A stretch of DNA of 64,000 bases from Cannabis sativa (taxonomy: Eukaryota; Streptophyta; Magnoliopsida; Rosales; Cannabaceae): positions 46,123,686-46,187,685 of the forward strand of contig NC_083604.1 of assembly GCF_029168945.1 (NCBI RefSeq), read 5' to 3'. The position numbers were made by a program, and so were the translations under genes. The first letter of the stretch is position 1, and every line of letters starts with the position of its first letter. Below are positions 1-11,822 of this stretch, piece by piece. Below the pieces are notes generated by a model. That model saw only the letters and a list, made by a program, of their open reading frames with translations. It searched no databases and was not told where the DNA came from.

Positions 1-707
1 TAATATTTCAGCTTATGTGAAATGAGTACTCCACCATTTATGTTAGTTTGGTCAAGCTCGAAGGAGATCATCCTTTGCTTACTATTCGCCAGATAGAAGC
101 TATACATTCCATGTTTATGCTAGCGCTCTCACTCAATTGCACTACCGTGTTCCCAAAATGTACGTATCACCCTGACCCAAAGGTAGGCTTAACTAACAAA
201 TCAAAGAACACGAATAGCCTTTCAAGATTGAGCCTAATCATAACAGGATTAAGAACATTTGATCTAGGATCAACTAGGCGATATTGACTTGAATAGATAT
301 TACGGTAAGTTTAATAAATCTAAGTCAAAGTTCAATATCGGTCCCTTTCGATGCATACTCCATGCATACAACCTGAGCTTTACTTTAACCAATGCTCTGG
401 AAAGAACATAGCACTTCTCCAAATGCAAGTAAACTGTGTTGTAGATTATCATATCAGTAAAACCCTATGTCTGATAAATCTAGGAAACTTTATTCACATA
501 GTCATGTTTACTTTCTAATGTGTTGACGACACAATAAACAGGATCAAGTATGTGAAAAGGGTCTCAGATGAATTTATACATTATGTACATATAATCATGA
601 AATAAATCATGTGAACCATGCAACATTAAATGTTATTTCTGATCTTATATTAATAAGTAAATCTGATTATATTGAAATGAGTTTTATTTAGGGCGTAACA
701 CCCAACA
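1..707 (-). repeat. LTR-A, partial copy entering from the left edge
   Basis: The sequence matches the 3' part (as read on +) of the complete LTR-A copies at 21447-23342 and 29626-31503. It ends in the same terminus, a motif like TTTATTTAGGGC followed by CCCAACA. On the minus strand this is the LTR start TGTTGGG. The rest lies outside the window. Short ORFs inside are not conserved as coding sequence. Confidence 0.85.
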
Positions 708-1219
708 AGAACACGAATAGCCTTTCAAGATTGAGCCTAATCATAACTGGATTAAGAACGTTTGATCTAGGATCAACTTGGCAATATTGACTTGAATAGA
801 TTTTACGGTAAGTTTAATTAAATCTAAGTCAAAGCTCAATATCGGTCCCTTCCGATGCATACTCCATGCATCCAACCTGAGCTTTACTTTAACCAATGTT
901 CTGGAAAGAACATAGCATTTCTCCAAATGCAAGTAAACTCTTGTTGTAGATTATCATATCAGTAAAACCCTGTGTCTGATAAATCTAGGAAACTTTATTC
1001 ACATAGTCATGTTTACTTTCCAATGTGATGACAGCACAATAAACATGATCAAGTATGTGAAAAGGGTTTAAGATGAATTTATAAATCAAATAGACAAGCA
1101 ATTGATAAAGTGAACCAAAACATACACAAATGAATGAAAAATACTTCTATTTCTTTATTGATGTTGAATAAAATAGATTACATTGAAATGGAGTTTTATT
1201 TAGGGCATAAAACCTAACA
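708..1219 (-). repeat. Second LTR-A fragment, directly abutting the first
   Basis: Starting at 708, the sequence repeats what is seen from about 205 to 707, again ending in an LTR terminus (ACCTAACA). It is clearly diverged near 1075-1130, so it is not a very recent duplication. It could be a truncated second LTR or an old tandem duplication. Directly after it the Ty3 protease reading frame begins. Confidence 0.75.
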
Positions 1220-1225
1220 CACTTC

Positions 1226-3119
1226 CCACACAATGACCCACTAGTGCTTAAATTTCAAATGGCTAGCACCAGGGTGGATCGAACGTTGGTTGACAATGAG
1301 AGTTTAGTAGATATCCTATACTTTGTAGCCATAAAAAGAGATGGGATTGGGACCTAAAGACCTAAAACCCTGCGCCTCACTAATATATGGGTTCACCAGT
1401 GACTCGATTCAACTGCACGGGATGATAGAGTTAGCCTTGATGATTGGTGAAAAACCTCAGAGTTCCACATTGATGTTCACCTTCTTGGTAGTGGATTATT
1501 CGATAGCTTACAATTTTGTGTTAGGAAGGTCGTCAGTCAACTGGTTGAAAGCAATCACATTCGTATATCATCTAGCTATGAAATTCCCAACTCTTGCAGG
1601 CATTGTCACCTTGAACGGATAGCAGAAAGAAGATAGAGAATGCTACAACATGTCACTCAGGATCGCCACCAAACCTCGAGAGCTAATAACGATGACATTC
1701 CACCGAGGATACAACCAAGTTAGGGAAACTTTATCAGAACTAGACCCCAAGTTTGTGAGGAAGTGCAAATTGAGTCGGTGAAAGAATTTGAGGAAATAAT
1801 AATTTTTGAGAAGATTGTAAAAGGGCTTCTCAAAGTCCTTAAAATAGAATTGAGGAAGTTCTCAGAAATGAATGTAGACGTGTTTGCTAGGGGACATGAG
1901 GACATGGAAGAAATTGACCCAACCGTAATGTGCCACCATCTCAATATAGATCCAAACGCAAGCCCAGTAAGGCAAAAGCGGCTGGCTCTAAATTTTGAGA
2001 AGTATGCATCCTTGAAAAGGGAAGTGGACCGACTTTACATGATCAAGTTCATTCGTGAAGCATTTTATCAAGTTTGAGCATCAAACACCGTGTTGGTTCC
2101 CAAACCCAACTGGAAGTGGAGAGTATCATTGACTTCACTCATTTGAATAAGGCTTGCCCAAAAGATAGCTTTCCACTGTCGCGCATAGATCAACTAATGG
2201 AAACAACAACAAGGCACGAATTACTTTAATTTATGGATGCATACTCGAGGTACAACAAAATACCCATGAATCTTGCAGACGAGGAGCCCACCTCATTCAG
2301 TATTGATCAAGTCTTATATTGCTATTGGGTCATGCCTTTCGGTCTCAAAAATGCGGGGGTGACATATCAAAGACTTGTCAACAAGATGTTTGCCAACAAA
2401 ATGAGTCATAACATGGCAGTCTACATAGACAATATGTTGGTAAAAATAAAGAAAGTGGAAGGTTTGATCAAAGATTTAGATGAAATATTTACTACTCTCC
2501 CCAAGTATCAAGTGGAGTTGAATCCATTGAAATGTCTATTTGGTGTGTCTTCCAGAAATTTCTTAGGATTCATGGTCAATGAGAGAGGCATAGAGGCGAA
2601 CCCTGAAAAGATCAAAGCTTTAATAAATATGAAATCACCTAAAAATAGGAAATCGGTGCAATGACTGACTAGGCGAGTAGCCGTGTTGAATAGGTTCATT
2701 ACGCGGTCCACAGACAAGTGTCTCCCATTCTTCAACACCCTCAAAGGAAACAAAAAGTTTACTTGGGATGAGGAATGTGAGAAAGCTTTTACGAGCTTGA
2801 AAGAGCACTTGGGAAATCCACCTCTATTGGCCAAGCCAAAAAAGGGAGAGTATATGTATTTGGCTCTCTCTGAACATGCCTTGAGTGTTGCCATAGTAAT
2901 AGAGGAAGGAAAGCAACATTAGCCCATGTACTACATTAGCAAGTGTTTCATGGACGCTCGAACTTGCTACCCTCAAATTGAAAAGTTGGTCTACGCGCTC
3001 ATCGTGGTGACACAAGAGTTGATGTCGTATGTTAATGCGCATGTGATCGTGGTGCTGACCAATCATCCCTTGAGACAAGTCTTGTACAAGCCCAAAACCT
3101 CAAGGTGCCTACTCAAATG
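1226..3119 (+). pseudogene. pol: Ty3/gypsy Tat-lineage pol pseudogene, protease-RT-RNase H part
   Basis: Decayed polyprotein of a Tat/Ogre-type retrotransposon. A protease region (1226-1620) shows a degenerate active site, VDNESLVDIL, where this lineage usually has VDNGSSADIL, followed by the flap-side block MGLGPKDLKPC after a frameshift near 1340. RT follows from about 1763 (DPTVMCHHLNIDPNA, VMPFGLKNAGVTYQRLVNKMF at 2330-2390). The catalytic YxDD box reads YIDNMLVK (about 2420), so the second Asp is Asn. RNase H follows (2683-3119, LALSEHALSVAIV, TNHPLRQVLYKP). Stops and frameshifts occur at about 2076, 2110-2230, 2662 and 2920. The frame is broken at 3119 by a solo LTR and resumes at 5007. 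It cannot encode a working enzyme. Confidence 0.88.
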
Positions 3120-5006
3120 TGTTGGGATTTTATGCCATAAATAAAATCCAATTTCATTGTAACCTTAGTTACTTTCAATAAAGATCAAAAATCATATCTT
3201 GACCTTGTCATATGCTTTGTTCACATGTTTTATACATGATTATAGGTTTAATATATAAGTTCTATTAGATCCAGAACATATAGCTATTCATAATTACAAT
3301 GATGCCATCAGAGTAGAAAGTAATTGTGATTATATGCTTCAAACTATTTACTCTCATAATTTATCAATGCATTGGATTTACACTGACATGATAATCAACG
3401 ATAAAATGTACTTACATAGTGATATGTGGAATGTCCTTTCTAAGGTATTAGCAAAGTATAGTAGTATCAGATGTATTAGTTATACATTGGACTGGACCTA
3501 TATTAACAGTAGAAAAGATATCACAAACTTATTGTTGTATTTTTTCTAATTCAATGTCACTTAGTTAATCTTAGATTAAAGGTCTTAATCTTGAGATGGT
3601 TAGGTTCTAGCTTAACTGTTCTACGTGTGTTCTTTGAGTTGTTCATTGCAAGCTTACTAGAGGATCAACTCAATACTTACATCTGGGGAACACGGTAGTG
3701 CAATTGGTGAGAGTGCTAATCATAGATATAGAATCTATAGCTTCTATAATTATTTAGAAGTAAAATGATAATTTTCTTAGAGCTTGAGTAACAGACATAA
3801 ATGGAAGAGCTCTTATTTCAGTAATTATATTAGTTTGCTGAAATACCATTTATAAGAAGCTAAGTGTTTTAAGGATAAAATACATTGAACGGTAAAATTG
3901 TAAATTCATCCTTACTCAATGCAAATCATCTATAGAGGATCTTTTATTATTTTGATTGAAATAATGGATAATTTATAGCGTATCTATTCTCAGTGAATAG
4001 AGCATTTTATGTAATCAAGAGTGCAATTCTGAATCTATAGTGGAGTCCGGAAGAATTAATAAAATAGAGAATTTACTCGGTAAATTTTAGAATTACTTAT
4101 TAGGAGCTTTGTTAAATAGACCCATGGTCCCCACACTGACTGTGATAATATTATTTTGTAGTCTCAATTAATTGATTTATTTAATCAATTAAGATTATGA
4201 ATAATTACTATGTCTTATTTATGAATTTTACTAAAGAAGAGCATATTTGAGAAGAAAAGAGAAAGATGGATTTATTTATTAATTAAGACACTTTGTGGGT
4301 CTAATTAATAAATATATTTAAATTTTATTTTCTTTGATAACTATTTATGATTAATAAATAAAATTAACATTTAAATAATTAAAAGAGATACGTGGTTAAA
4401 TAAAAAAAAAACACATTGTTTCATTTAAATAAAATAAGGCGGCATAAATCTAACTCTAAAGCCCATATACAATTCAGTCCTAAGAGTTGATTCAGCTCAA
4501 GTCTTTATTTTAAGCCCATCTCATCTAAACCTAACCCTAAGTGAAGCCTATAAATGGAAAGAGAAGAGAGCTTTGTTTGATGATGAAATTCTAAGCTAGA
4601 AAACCTTAAAAAGCTCACTTCTTCTTCTCTTAAATTTTCAAAAATTTTGAGGTTATTTTCTCTTGGATTTCTTCATCAAAATTCATGCTCCTTAGTGTTG
4701 AGAACTTGCCCACACATTTCAAAGCAATGCTCAGAATAGTGAGGAAGACTATGTTGTCCAATTGTCACCCGAAGAAGAATCCAGGTTTGAATCTTGATCA
4801 CAATCTACAACAGAAAGGATCAAGAGTTAGAGATCTAAACGGAGGGAGTCATATTATTTTGCTGCCATCAATGTAAGGTTTTCTATAACTTTTACATGTT
4901 TAATTTATTGTTTTTAGGAAATTCATATATTTAGGATGTTAGATTATGCAATTATAATCCAACATACATGTTAGTAAATCTACATGTTGGTAAAATATTT
5001 CTAACA
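3120..5006 (+). mobile_element. Solo LTR of family LTR-A inserted in Ty3 RNase H
   Basis: A 1,887-bp unit begins TGTTGGGATTTTATGCC and ends ATTTCTAACA, with no internal region. It is the reverse complement of the LTRs of elements B and C. Flanks are AAATG (3115-3119) and AAATT (5007-5011), a 5-bp target duplication with one mismatch, and the RNase H frame continues across it. A TATA-like CTATAAATGG lies near 4548, placing the transcription start in the last 450 bp. Solo LTRs arise by recombination between two LTRs. Confidence 0.9.
4547..4557 (+). promoter_or_regulatory. TATA box of LTR-A
   Basis: The motif CTATAAATGG lies in the downstream half of the solo LTR. The same place in the minus-oriented copies reads CTATTTATAG on + (about 21910 and 30062), so the motif is conserved in the family. 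This is inference from motif and position only. Confidence 0.6.
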
Positions 5007-6266
5007 AAATTATCCATAGGAGCTAAGCTAATTCAGCATCACTTACACCCCGAGAGTATCAACCAACGGTCAAGTGATGGCCGATTTCATGGCAGAATTA
5101 ACCTATCGTTGGGATGGGAAGGATCAAGAGCAGGAGATCGGTGAAGAGTTGGTAGAAAGTGGAAAGAGAGAGGCCACCTTGGAGCTGTATGTAGACGGAG
5201 CCTCAACTGACAATGGAGCAGGAGCTAGGGTGGTGATGACATCTCTTGGAGGAACCTAAATGTATTGTACGATAAGGTTTAGATTCAAGGCTTCAAACAG
5301 CGAAGCTGGGTACAAAGAAATGTTGGTTGCGTTGAGACTCCCTAAGGAATTGAAAGTTACTCGACTACGGATTTTTAGTGACTCGCAACTAGTAGTTTCC
5401 ACGTACGGTGAGAATACCAAGCGAAGGAGCCAAGAATGGCGGCGTACATGTCCAAAGTTAAATGCTACCAGGAGCAGCTACACCATTTCATAGTTGAGCA
5501 AATCCCAAGGGAAAGAATTATCAATGCCGATGCCTTAGCTAAGCTTGCATCAACCCAAGAGATTGACATTTTAGATTCTGTGTTGGTGGAGTTCTACAAG
5601 TAGGAAGTGAAGAACCCTTCTAGATGATGTCGTACATCGAGTACATCCAAGAAGGGAATTTTCCCTTGGACAAGAAGGAGGCTAAGACAATCTAGTATAA
5701 ATTTGCTAGATATGTTTTAATGGATGGGTCCTATACAAGAAAAGTTTCTTTACTCTACTCATGTGCTGCATAAGAGAAAGTGAAGTGCATCAAGTTTTAT
5801 CTGAAAATAAACGAAGGGGAATGCGGGAACCATGCGGGATGTTATTCGATGTCAAGTAAAGTGTTGAAATAAGGATACTACTAGCCTATCTTGTAGAAGG
5901 ATGCAACAGAGTTCGTAAGAAAATGTGACAAATGTTAAAGACGCGCTAACTACAACCGGCACCCCCGGTCGAGCTCACAAGCATGACTAGTCTATGGTCG
6001 CTTGCCATGTGGGGGATTGATCTAATTAGGGTTTTACCAACAAGTAGGGCTGGGGTGAAATATGTTGTGGTGGAAATAGATTATTACACTAAATGGGTAG
6101 AAGCGAAAGCCTTGGTCAGCTTCACCGCTAAGCAAGTGCTATCCTTCATTAATAAGTTCTTAATATGTTGGTTAAGGGTGCCTTACACAATCATCACTGA
6201 TAATGGTACCCAATTTGAAGGGGATTCCTTAAGTTCCTATTGTGTTGAGAGAGAGGCATGGAGAGG
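5007..6266 (+). pseudogene. pol: Ty3 Tat-lineage pol pseudogene, second RNase H and integrase part
   Basis: Continuation of the pol split at 3119. It has the end of the first RNase H (VSTNGQVMADFMAEL, about 5062-5105), then a second RNase H-like domain (ELYVDGASTDNGAGARVV; FSDSQLVVS; INADALAKLAST, about 5180-5560). Two RNase H domains are a known trait of the Tat lineage. A degenerate integrase zinc finger (HAGCY...KCDKC, about 5830-5940) and integrase core follow (5985-6253: WGIDLIRVLPTSRAG, KWVEAKAL, TIITDNGTQF). Two catalytic Asp positions are visible. The sequence stops before the catalytic Glu because another LTR begins at 6267. Several in-frame TAG/TAA codons stand where Gln or Trp is usual. 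Confidence 0.87.
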
Positions 6267-6922
6267 TGTTAACGTAGATTTTTATTAATTAATAAATAAG
6301 CCTTTTTTGTAATTCATATACTTCAGAATTAAATGGGCAGTGACTAATAATCATAATAGTAATAAATGACAAGAGGATCTTTTACGTATTTTTGAAGTCA
6401 ACTCTTCATAGTCCACAAGTCTATCTTATTCAGGGGTTGAAAAATTGTATATAGAATACAATAAATTGTTTTATAGAATAGATGATGGATATAATTCTCT
6501 TCTTTTTCCTAATTGGCCATCCCTTGTTCCGTAGATTCTGTCTCTATTTATAAGAGTCTATGATGATAGTTATTCTCTTGGAATCTTATTACTTGTAACT
6601 ATTTTTGAAACATGGACAATCCTCACATATCATATTTCCGCACATGGGATAATTAAAAGTAACTTTTCATTATTGCTCTTTTCACTTTATCTATAGGCAA
6701 TTATGCTGACTATGCTTCATTCTTCTCGTAATGTAACAATTATCTTTTAGATGCTTTATCATAAAAATCAGTGTCTAAGTATACGTCAAGTAATACTTCT
6801 TGCGTTCTTCCATTAATGATGACTGAGGCATACGTGAGATGCTTATTGCAGTTAGACAATTGTGAGGTGAACCATGTTGAAGGTGTTGTCTTTAGTTTTT
6901 GAATGTACTCACGAGTATGTGG
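6267..6922 (-). repeat. Truncated 3' LTR of the minus Tat-type element
   Basis: It is alignable, with considerable divergence, to 10555-11170: the start TGTTAA, AATCTTCATAGTC-like blocks, the TATA-like CTCTATTTATA at about 6542, and a final ACTCACGAGTATGTGG at 6907-6922. The right LTR carries that last motif three times. At its single copy here the LTR passes directly into RT sequence, which marks a deletion junction. Confidence 0.7.
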
Positions 6923-8150
6923 TTTTTGAACATACCATTCATGAGGGACTGATATGTTGCTCCAGCATTCTTCAATCTGAATGGCATAACTTTATAACAA
7001 TACTGTCCCATATTTGTTATGGAGCTTGTATGCTCTTGATCTGAGACATGCATTTTAATCTTGTTATAACAAGAATATGCAAACATGAAAGTCATTAATT
7101 CATGTCTTACTGTCACATCTACAAATTGGTCAATCCTCGGTAGTGAAAAGTAGTCTTTCGGGCAAGCTTTATTCAAGTCAAAGAAATATATGCACGTTCT
7201 CCATGTCCCATTTAGCTTCTGGACAAGTACTGGGTTAGGGATAAATACTTCTCGTAGGAAGTTATTGGTCAACAGTTTGTCAACCTCTTCTTTTAGTGCA
7301 TTATGTCTCTTGGGATCTAAAGATCTTTGTTTCTGAAATTTTGAAGGATAAGCTGGGCTAATATTGAGGTGATGACATATCACAATTGGGATAATTCCAA
7401 CCATATCTGAATGGCTCCAAGCAAATTGATATTAGTTTGCCTTTAGAAAAGTGATTGGTTGCTATTTTAGTTCTTCCTCCAAACCCTTCTCAATGTTTAC
7501 ACATTTAGTGGGATTATTTATATCTAAATTCACCTCTTCCAACTCTTCGATAGGCTTGAGTTAGTTGTTTTCATCATGGATCTGAGGATCCAAATCTTCC
7601 ATCTCTTTCTTGTTTTCTTATGTCAAAATCACCATCAATTAATGATTTTTCCTTCTAATTTTCAATTCCACACTATAGCAGTGTCGAGCAAATAGCTTGT
7701 CACCTTTAATAGCTTGTCACCTTTAAGCTTATTTCTCCCATTCCTATTAAGGTTGGGTGATCCATCAGTAAGTTGTAAATAGAATGGATATCGACAACTA
7801 GAATTTCTTGTATTTGAGTTGTGGATAATGGTGGTTCTCCCATGGTTAGTGGGAGCTCAATTGAGCCTAAGCTTGCGACACTGTCGCCTGTGAGCCTGCA
7901 CAAGTTAACCAAAAAAAGTTTCAACCTTACTTCCTCTAAGCCCATCTTCTTTAAAGTCTCTTTGTAAAGAATATTGATTGAACTCCCATTATCTACGAGA
8001 ATCCTCTTTATCCTCTTATTAGCCAACTGCACCATTATTACTAGAGGGGTTGTGTGAGGAAACCATACGTGCGATGTGTCTTCATCAGTAAAGACAATGG
8101 GAGGTTCATTAGATTTGGCTCTTTTTAGAAGTTTTGGAACGAAGGCTAAT
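6923..8150 (-). pseudogene. pol: Tat-type protease and N-terminal RT pseudogene
   Basis: Reading from 8150 downward: an aspartic protease with [12 protein letters not shown] (about 7990) and a [11 protein letters not shown] block, then a poorly preserved linker, then RT fingers and palm from 7404 (IVICHHLNISPAYPSKFQKQ, LREVFIPNPVLVQKLNGTWR, LNKACPKDYFSLPRIDQF, YKVMPFRLKNAGATYQSLMN). RT stops just after GMFKN, before the YxDD box, and is fused to LTR sequence. The usual FSGYNQI block reads YSCYNKI. With no catalytic box, RNase H or integrase, the copy cannot move by itself. Confidence 0.85.
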
Positions 8151-8399
8151 TTTTTTGTTTTTCACTTCATATATATACCTCTTCTGAGCATTATTGTTGT
8201 TTCCTACGAGGTGTAGCCCTCCAGAAATAACCAAAATACCCTCTCCTCAATAGGGGGAGGTTGTAATCTTTGATTATTTGAGTTATTAGGTAGATTTTAT
8301 TTGTTTACTTGTGGCCTCACTTATTGCCTCAAATAATCTCTCGAGATGAGATTTTCAATTTCATCCTTCAGTTGATGGCAATCTTCTATGGTATGCTCG

Positions 8400-10473
8400 A
8401 TGTCTCTATGAAAATGATAATATTTGTTAGGATCTCACTTATTTCTTGCATGTCTCATTAGATCGGGTCTGCAAAATGCAACCCAATTTTTGCTGGCAAG
8501 ATAGATATTTTCACGAGTTCATTCAATTCCATATATACTAAGTATATTGGTACATACTTCCCGTGCTTCTTTTGTTTCTTTTTGTCTTTTGACGAGTCTC
8601 TGGACTTATCCTTTCTCTTGGCATTCGAGCCAGTAGGATTTAGATTTCCAGCTTTGGTTGTCACAGTGCTAACTGTTGTAGTACTTGTGTTGGGTTTATC
8701 TCCCAAGTTAGACTTTAGCAACTTCATTTCATTTTGCGCTTCTTTATTCTGAACAAAAAATTATGCTCTTTTGTTGAACTCATTAATGTTTCTAATAGGA
8801 CAACCTTGCAAGTCATCCCATAATTCTCCCCCTGTAGTTGACAAGTCAATTGTTATTCCAACTTGAAGAGCTGTTAATTGAATACTGTCATTCAGATTCT
8901 TAACTTTGGTTGTGGCTGTACTAAAATGACTTGGATGCCTTTAGGGATTCTCCTAGTTACTGCTTAACATTGGTTAGCAAAGATGCTTCTGGTCTCCGAT
9001 CCCTTGCAGCTTGGAATTGCTTTTTGAGATCCTTTGATAATTGTTCCCAAGAAGTTATGGAATGGCTGGTAAATTTATCAAACTAACTACTTGTGGCTCT
9101 TGTTAGTAAAGTCGAGAATAATATGCATCACAAGTTTTTTGAAACATTGCTTGCTTGCATTATGGTATTGAAGTTGTTTAGGTGCGCTACAGGATCAGTC
9201 GTACAATCATATTGTGCGACATGTGGGTTTTTGAATCCTTGAGGAAATTGCGAATTCAAAATATTAGGATGGAATGGTCCTATCACTTCTTCTGAGTCAT
9301 ATCCCAGTATTTTCCCATATTCTCTATCCTGGTATTTCCTAAACTTATCTTCCAATTGTATTACTCGCAATTATATTGGATCAACAGGCTGTTGCTCTAT
9401 TAATTGTTGAATGCCCGCATTGTGATTCAGTTGATTACGTAAATCTAGCGCATTCCAGTTTAAATGCTTGCATAAGTCAAGTTGCCTTCAGTTTAATTGC
9501 TCGCGAAGATCAGGGTTGCAATGCCTTTAATCATAATTACTCACAGATCTTGTCCTTGAGTAACTTTTGGATTGGTAACTTTGAGAGTTACTAATACTCT
9601 CTTGGTCACTTTGATTATAATGTCGTGATCCACCTTCGTCTCGCATTCGCCTATCACGGGCATGAGCTCGGTTGATCTACTATGCCTGTGGGTCCTTGAT
9701 CTTAATCCACTTGGATCTATAGTTGAGCCGGACTCATGTGACTCTTCTCGCATTGGCCTTCTCCTTTGGAAAAGATTTGATACACGACCCCTACTCAGGT
9801 AAGTACGTGCACTCTCTATCATTGGGAGTAGGCCTTTGCGGATGCCTTGGGGGTTGACATGTCCTAGGTTAATTTCAAACATTTCTTATGTCATGCTGTG
9901 GAATTTCCTGGTTTCCAAGTCCCACCTACCTGACATTTGCATTTATGCAAAAGGACTTTGGTATATTAGGTATTTCATTCCCGTGGTTTGAAATCCATGG
10001 GAAGTTCTTGGATTGTCATGTCGAGTCTCTTAATTTCTTGTATTTCCAGTAGTTTGTGGGTTTTCTCCATCCATTCAAATATCTCTTACATTCCCAGGTT
10101 ATTCTTCCTGAGTGTCTGTAGGATTCCCTTGATTGTTCCCTTGTCTCTTGATCCTAGAACCTCGAGACTTCCCCCGTGGTCATCTTGTAGATGGATCTGG
10201 TTCAGTTTGAGGCACCGTTCCTTGTGCAGCCCTTGATGTTGCTGCTTCGTATTCTAACTCGATATTCCACCGGTTTGATTCGACCAGATGCTGTCGAATT
10301 TGCTTATTTTCAAGTTCCACCAGTGGAACATATCTAGTTGGATCATAAGCATCCTCGCTTTGCCTTTCTGGAATCTATTCACCAGTTGGGTTAAAATCTC
10401 CATCGTTCCTTCTACAATGGGGAGGTTCACTAGTTCGTTGGTTCTCTTCATTACGTTGAGTATTGTCCGCCAT
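8400..10473 (-). pseudogene. gag: Tat-type gag pseudogene
   Basis: The likely start is ATG at 10473 (reading MADNTQRNEENQR), just inside the primer site. A frameshift near the start displaces the frame. Downstream pieces fit Tat-lineage gag: a capsid block at 9128-9370 (GPFHPNILNSQFPQGFKNPH, DCTTDPVAHLNNFNTIMQAS), further capsid with stops to about 8930, a basic Lys-rich region at 8458-8727 ([20 protein letters not shown]), and YYHFHRDIEHTIEDCHQL at about 8390-8440, a degenerate form of the lineage's Cys/His motif. At least five stops or frameshifts are present. Confidence 0.8.
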
Positions 10474-10531
10474 GAGTACACATTTTTGAATTGTATTTTT
10501 GAGGAGGAAATTTTTTGAGTTTTACTACAAA

Positions 10532-10553
10532 GGCTCTTAATGAAAGCACCAAA
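10532..10553 (-). promoter_or_regulatory. Primer binding site of the minus Tat-type element
   Basis: Directly inside the LTR end (AACAG on the minus strand) lies TTTGGTGCTTTCATTAAGAG, a primer-site type often seen in plant Tat-like elements. Its position between the LTR and the gag ATG at 10473 fits. I did not assign the primer tRNA. Confidence 0.6.
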
Positions 10554-10554
10554 C

Positions 10555-11638
10555 TGTTAAAGCATATTTTCGTTAACTAAAAATATTAGCCTTCTTGTAA
10601 TAAACTAACTACAGAATTGATTATATAGCAATTCATTTATTAAATTAATAAATAACAGGAAGGTTTTAACATGGTTTTGAATTTAAATCTTCATAGTCTA
10701 TGAGTCCATCTTATTAAGGATAATGATATTTGAATACACAATACAATGATATAATTAGCAATAATATCTCTTTTTTCTCTAGATTGGTCGTCCGATTTAC
10801 TCTCGATTATGTCTCTATTTATAGATGTAATGGATGATAGTTATTCCCTTGGGATCTACTCATTCATAACCGCTTATGAAACGTGGACATTCCTCACGTT
10901 TTACCTTTATGCACATGGGGTAATATTAAATGATTGTTCCTTGTCTTTATCCTTAGACGGTTATGCTGACTGTGTTGGATTGTTCTCACCGGTTGCATGT
11001 TATCTTTCTTAACCTACTTTGTAGGAAAAATGTTAAGTATTAAGATATAATGCATCTCACGGTTCTCCTTTGCCGTTTGAAAGGTATTAGCGAGGCGATT
11101 ACTTCCATACATCAAAAGCGAGGTGAGTGAACATAAAAGTTGTTTCCACTTCTTAAGCATACTCACGAGTATGTGAATCAATGAGTTAAAAGCTCTTACT
11201 CACGAGTATGTGGATCAATGAGCTACAAGCTCTTACTCACGAGTATGTGGATCAATGAGCTAGAAGTTCTTTGTTTACTCGTTCTGAAAAACTTTGTGTA
11301 TTATGTTTATCCTAAGATGGACTTATTGTCTCGCCAGCCTCACTTGTTAATAGTTAATATTCATATCTCACTATTGTTTATATGGCGGCGAGTTCGAATA
11401 TTTCTATTAACTATAATTCACGAGGCGAGTAATTTAATGTGCATTAATAATGCACGGCCTGGGCTGGTTCATATTCCAACCCTAATACACGTGCCAACTT
11501 CTTATTACTGCCAAAATATAGGTATAATAGAGTATGCCATAAAAATTTTGACCAGCTTCACCAGGCACCAAAATACTAATATTTTGGGTGTTACGATTTT
11601 CATCCCAATCCTGAACTGGTAATTTAACTGCGTTAACA
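10555..11638 (-). repeat. 5' LTR of the minus Tat-type element
   Basis: 1,084 bp, starting TGTTAAAGC and ending GCGTTAACA on +. A TATA-like CTATTTATAG on + (about 10813) is matched in the left LTR. A three-unit tandem repeat lies inside (see 11161-11271). Reading frames within it are chance ORFs. Confidence 0.8.
11161..11271. repeat. 37-bp tandem repeat, three units, inside the Tat-type LTR
   Basis: Units at 11161-11197, 11198-11234 and 11235-11271 each begin ACTCACGAGTATGTG and differ by few bases. ACTC.CGAGT makes the core nearly self-complementary. One isolated copy of the core occurs at 6907-6922, at the LTR/RT junction. Confidence 0.9.
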
Positions 11639-11822
11639 ATACACACAGGATAACAATAGCATGTGATTAGAGGAATTTTGCAATGGCGTACAACTCATTT
11701 GATACTTCTCCAGCCTTATCTGCTCGATGTTGATTGATCTGTCATTGAGTGAAAATGTAATCATTACTAGTATTAATCATATTAAATGAAAAAATTAGTA
11801 GAAAGAAATACTTACTCAAGAC
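11639..11822. other. Short spacer, nothing recognised
   Basis: 184 bp between the Tat-type LTR and the LTR-A element. No coding frame, no match to neighbouring families that I can see. Confidence 0.6.

Larger units (their letters stand above)
6267..11638 (-). mobile_element. Tat-type Ty3/gypsy retrotransposon, internally deleted
   Basis: A minus-strand element with an LTR at 10555-11638 (5' in its own sense) and a shortened LTR at 6267-6922. In between are gag, protease and the N-terminal half of RT. Both LTRs start TGTTAA on +; the right one ends TTAACA. The thumb of RT, RNase H and integrase are missing: RT joins LTR sequence at about 6922. No target duplication is seen (AGAGG on the left, ATACA on the right), so the ends may have been changed by recombination. 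It interrupts the integrase of the Tat element to its left. Confidence 0.8.

Noticed and set aside
48..287. An ORF of about 79 codons recurring at 48, 22681 and 30845
   Set aside because: It recurs only because the three places are copies of LTR-A, and its length and start vary. No codon-level conservation is apparent and it has no recognisable domain.
1341..1622. Separate host gene for the 93-codon ORF
   Set aside because: Its sequence fits the Tat protease region and is in line with the adjoining pol fragments.
11161..11271. Tandem repeats as a CRISPR array
   Set aside because: The units are contiguous with no unique spacers, and the context is a plant LTR.
11218..11622. 134-codon ORF in the Tat-type LTR
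   Set aside because: It lies in the LTR and starts within the 37-bp tandem repeat; no domain is recognisable.
6262..11643. Target-site duplication for the minus Tat-type element
   Set aside because: AGAGG on the left and ATACA on the right do not match.
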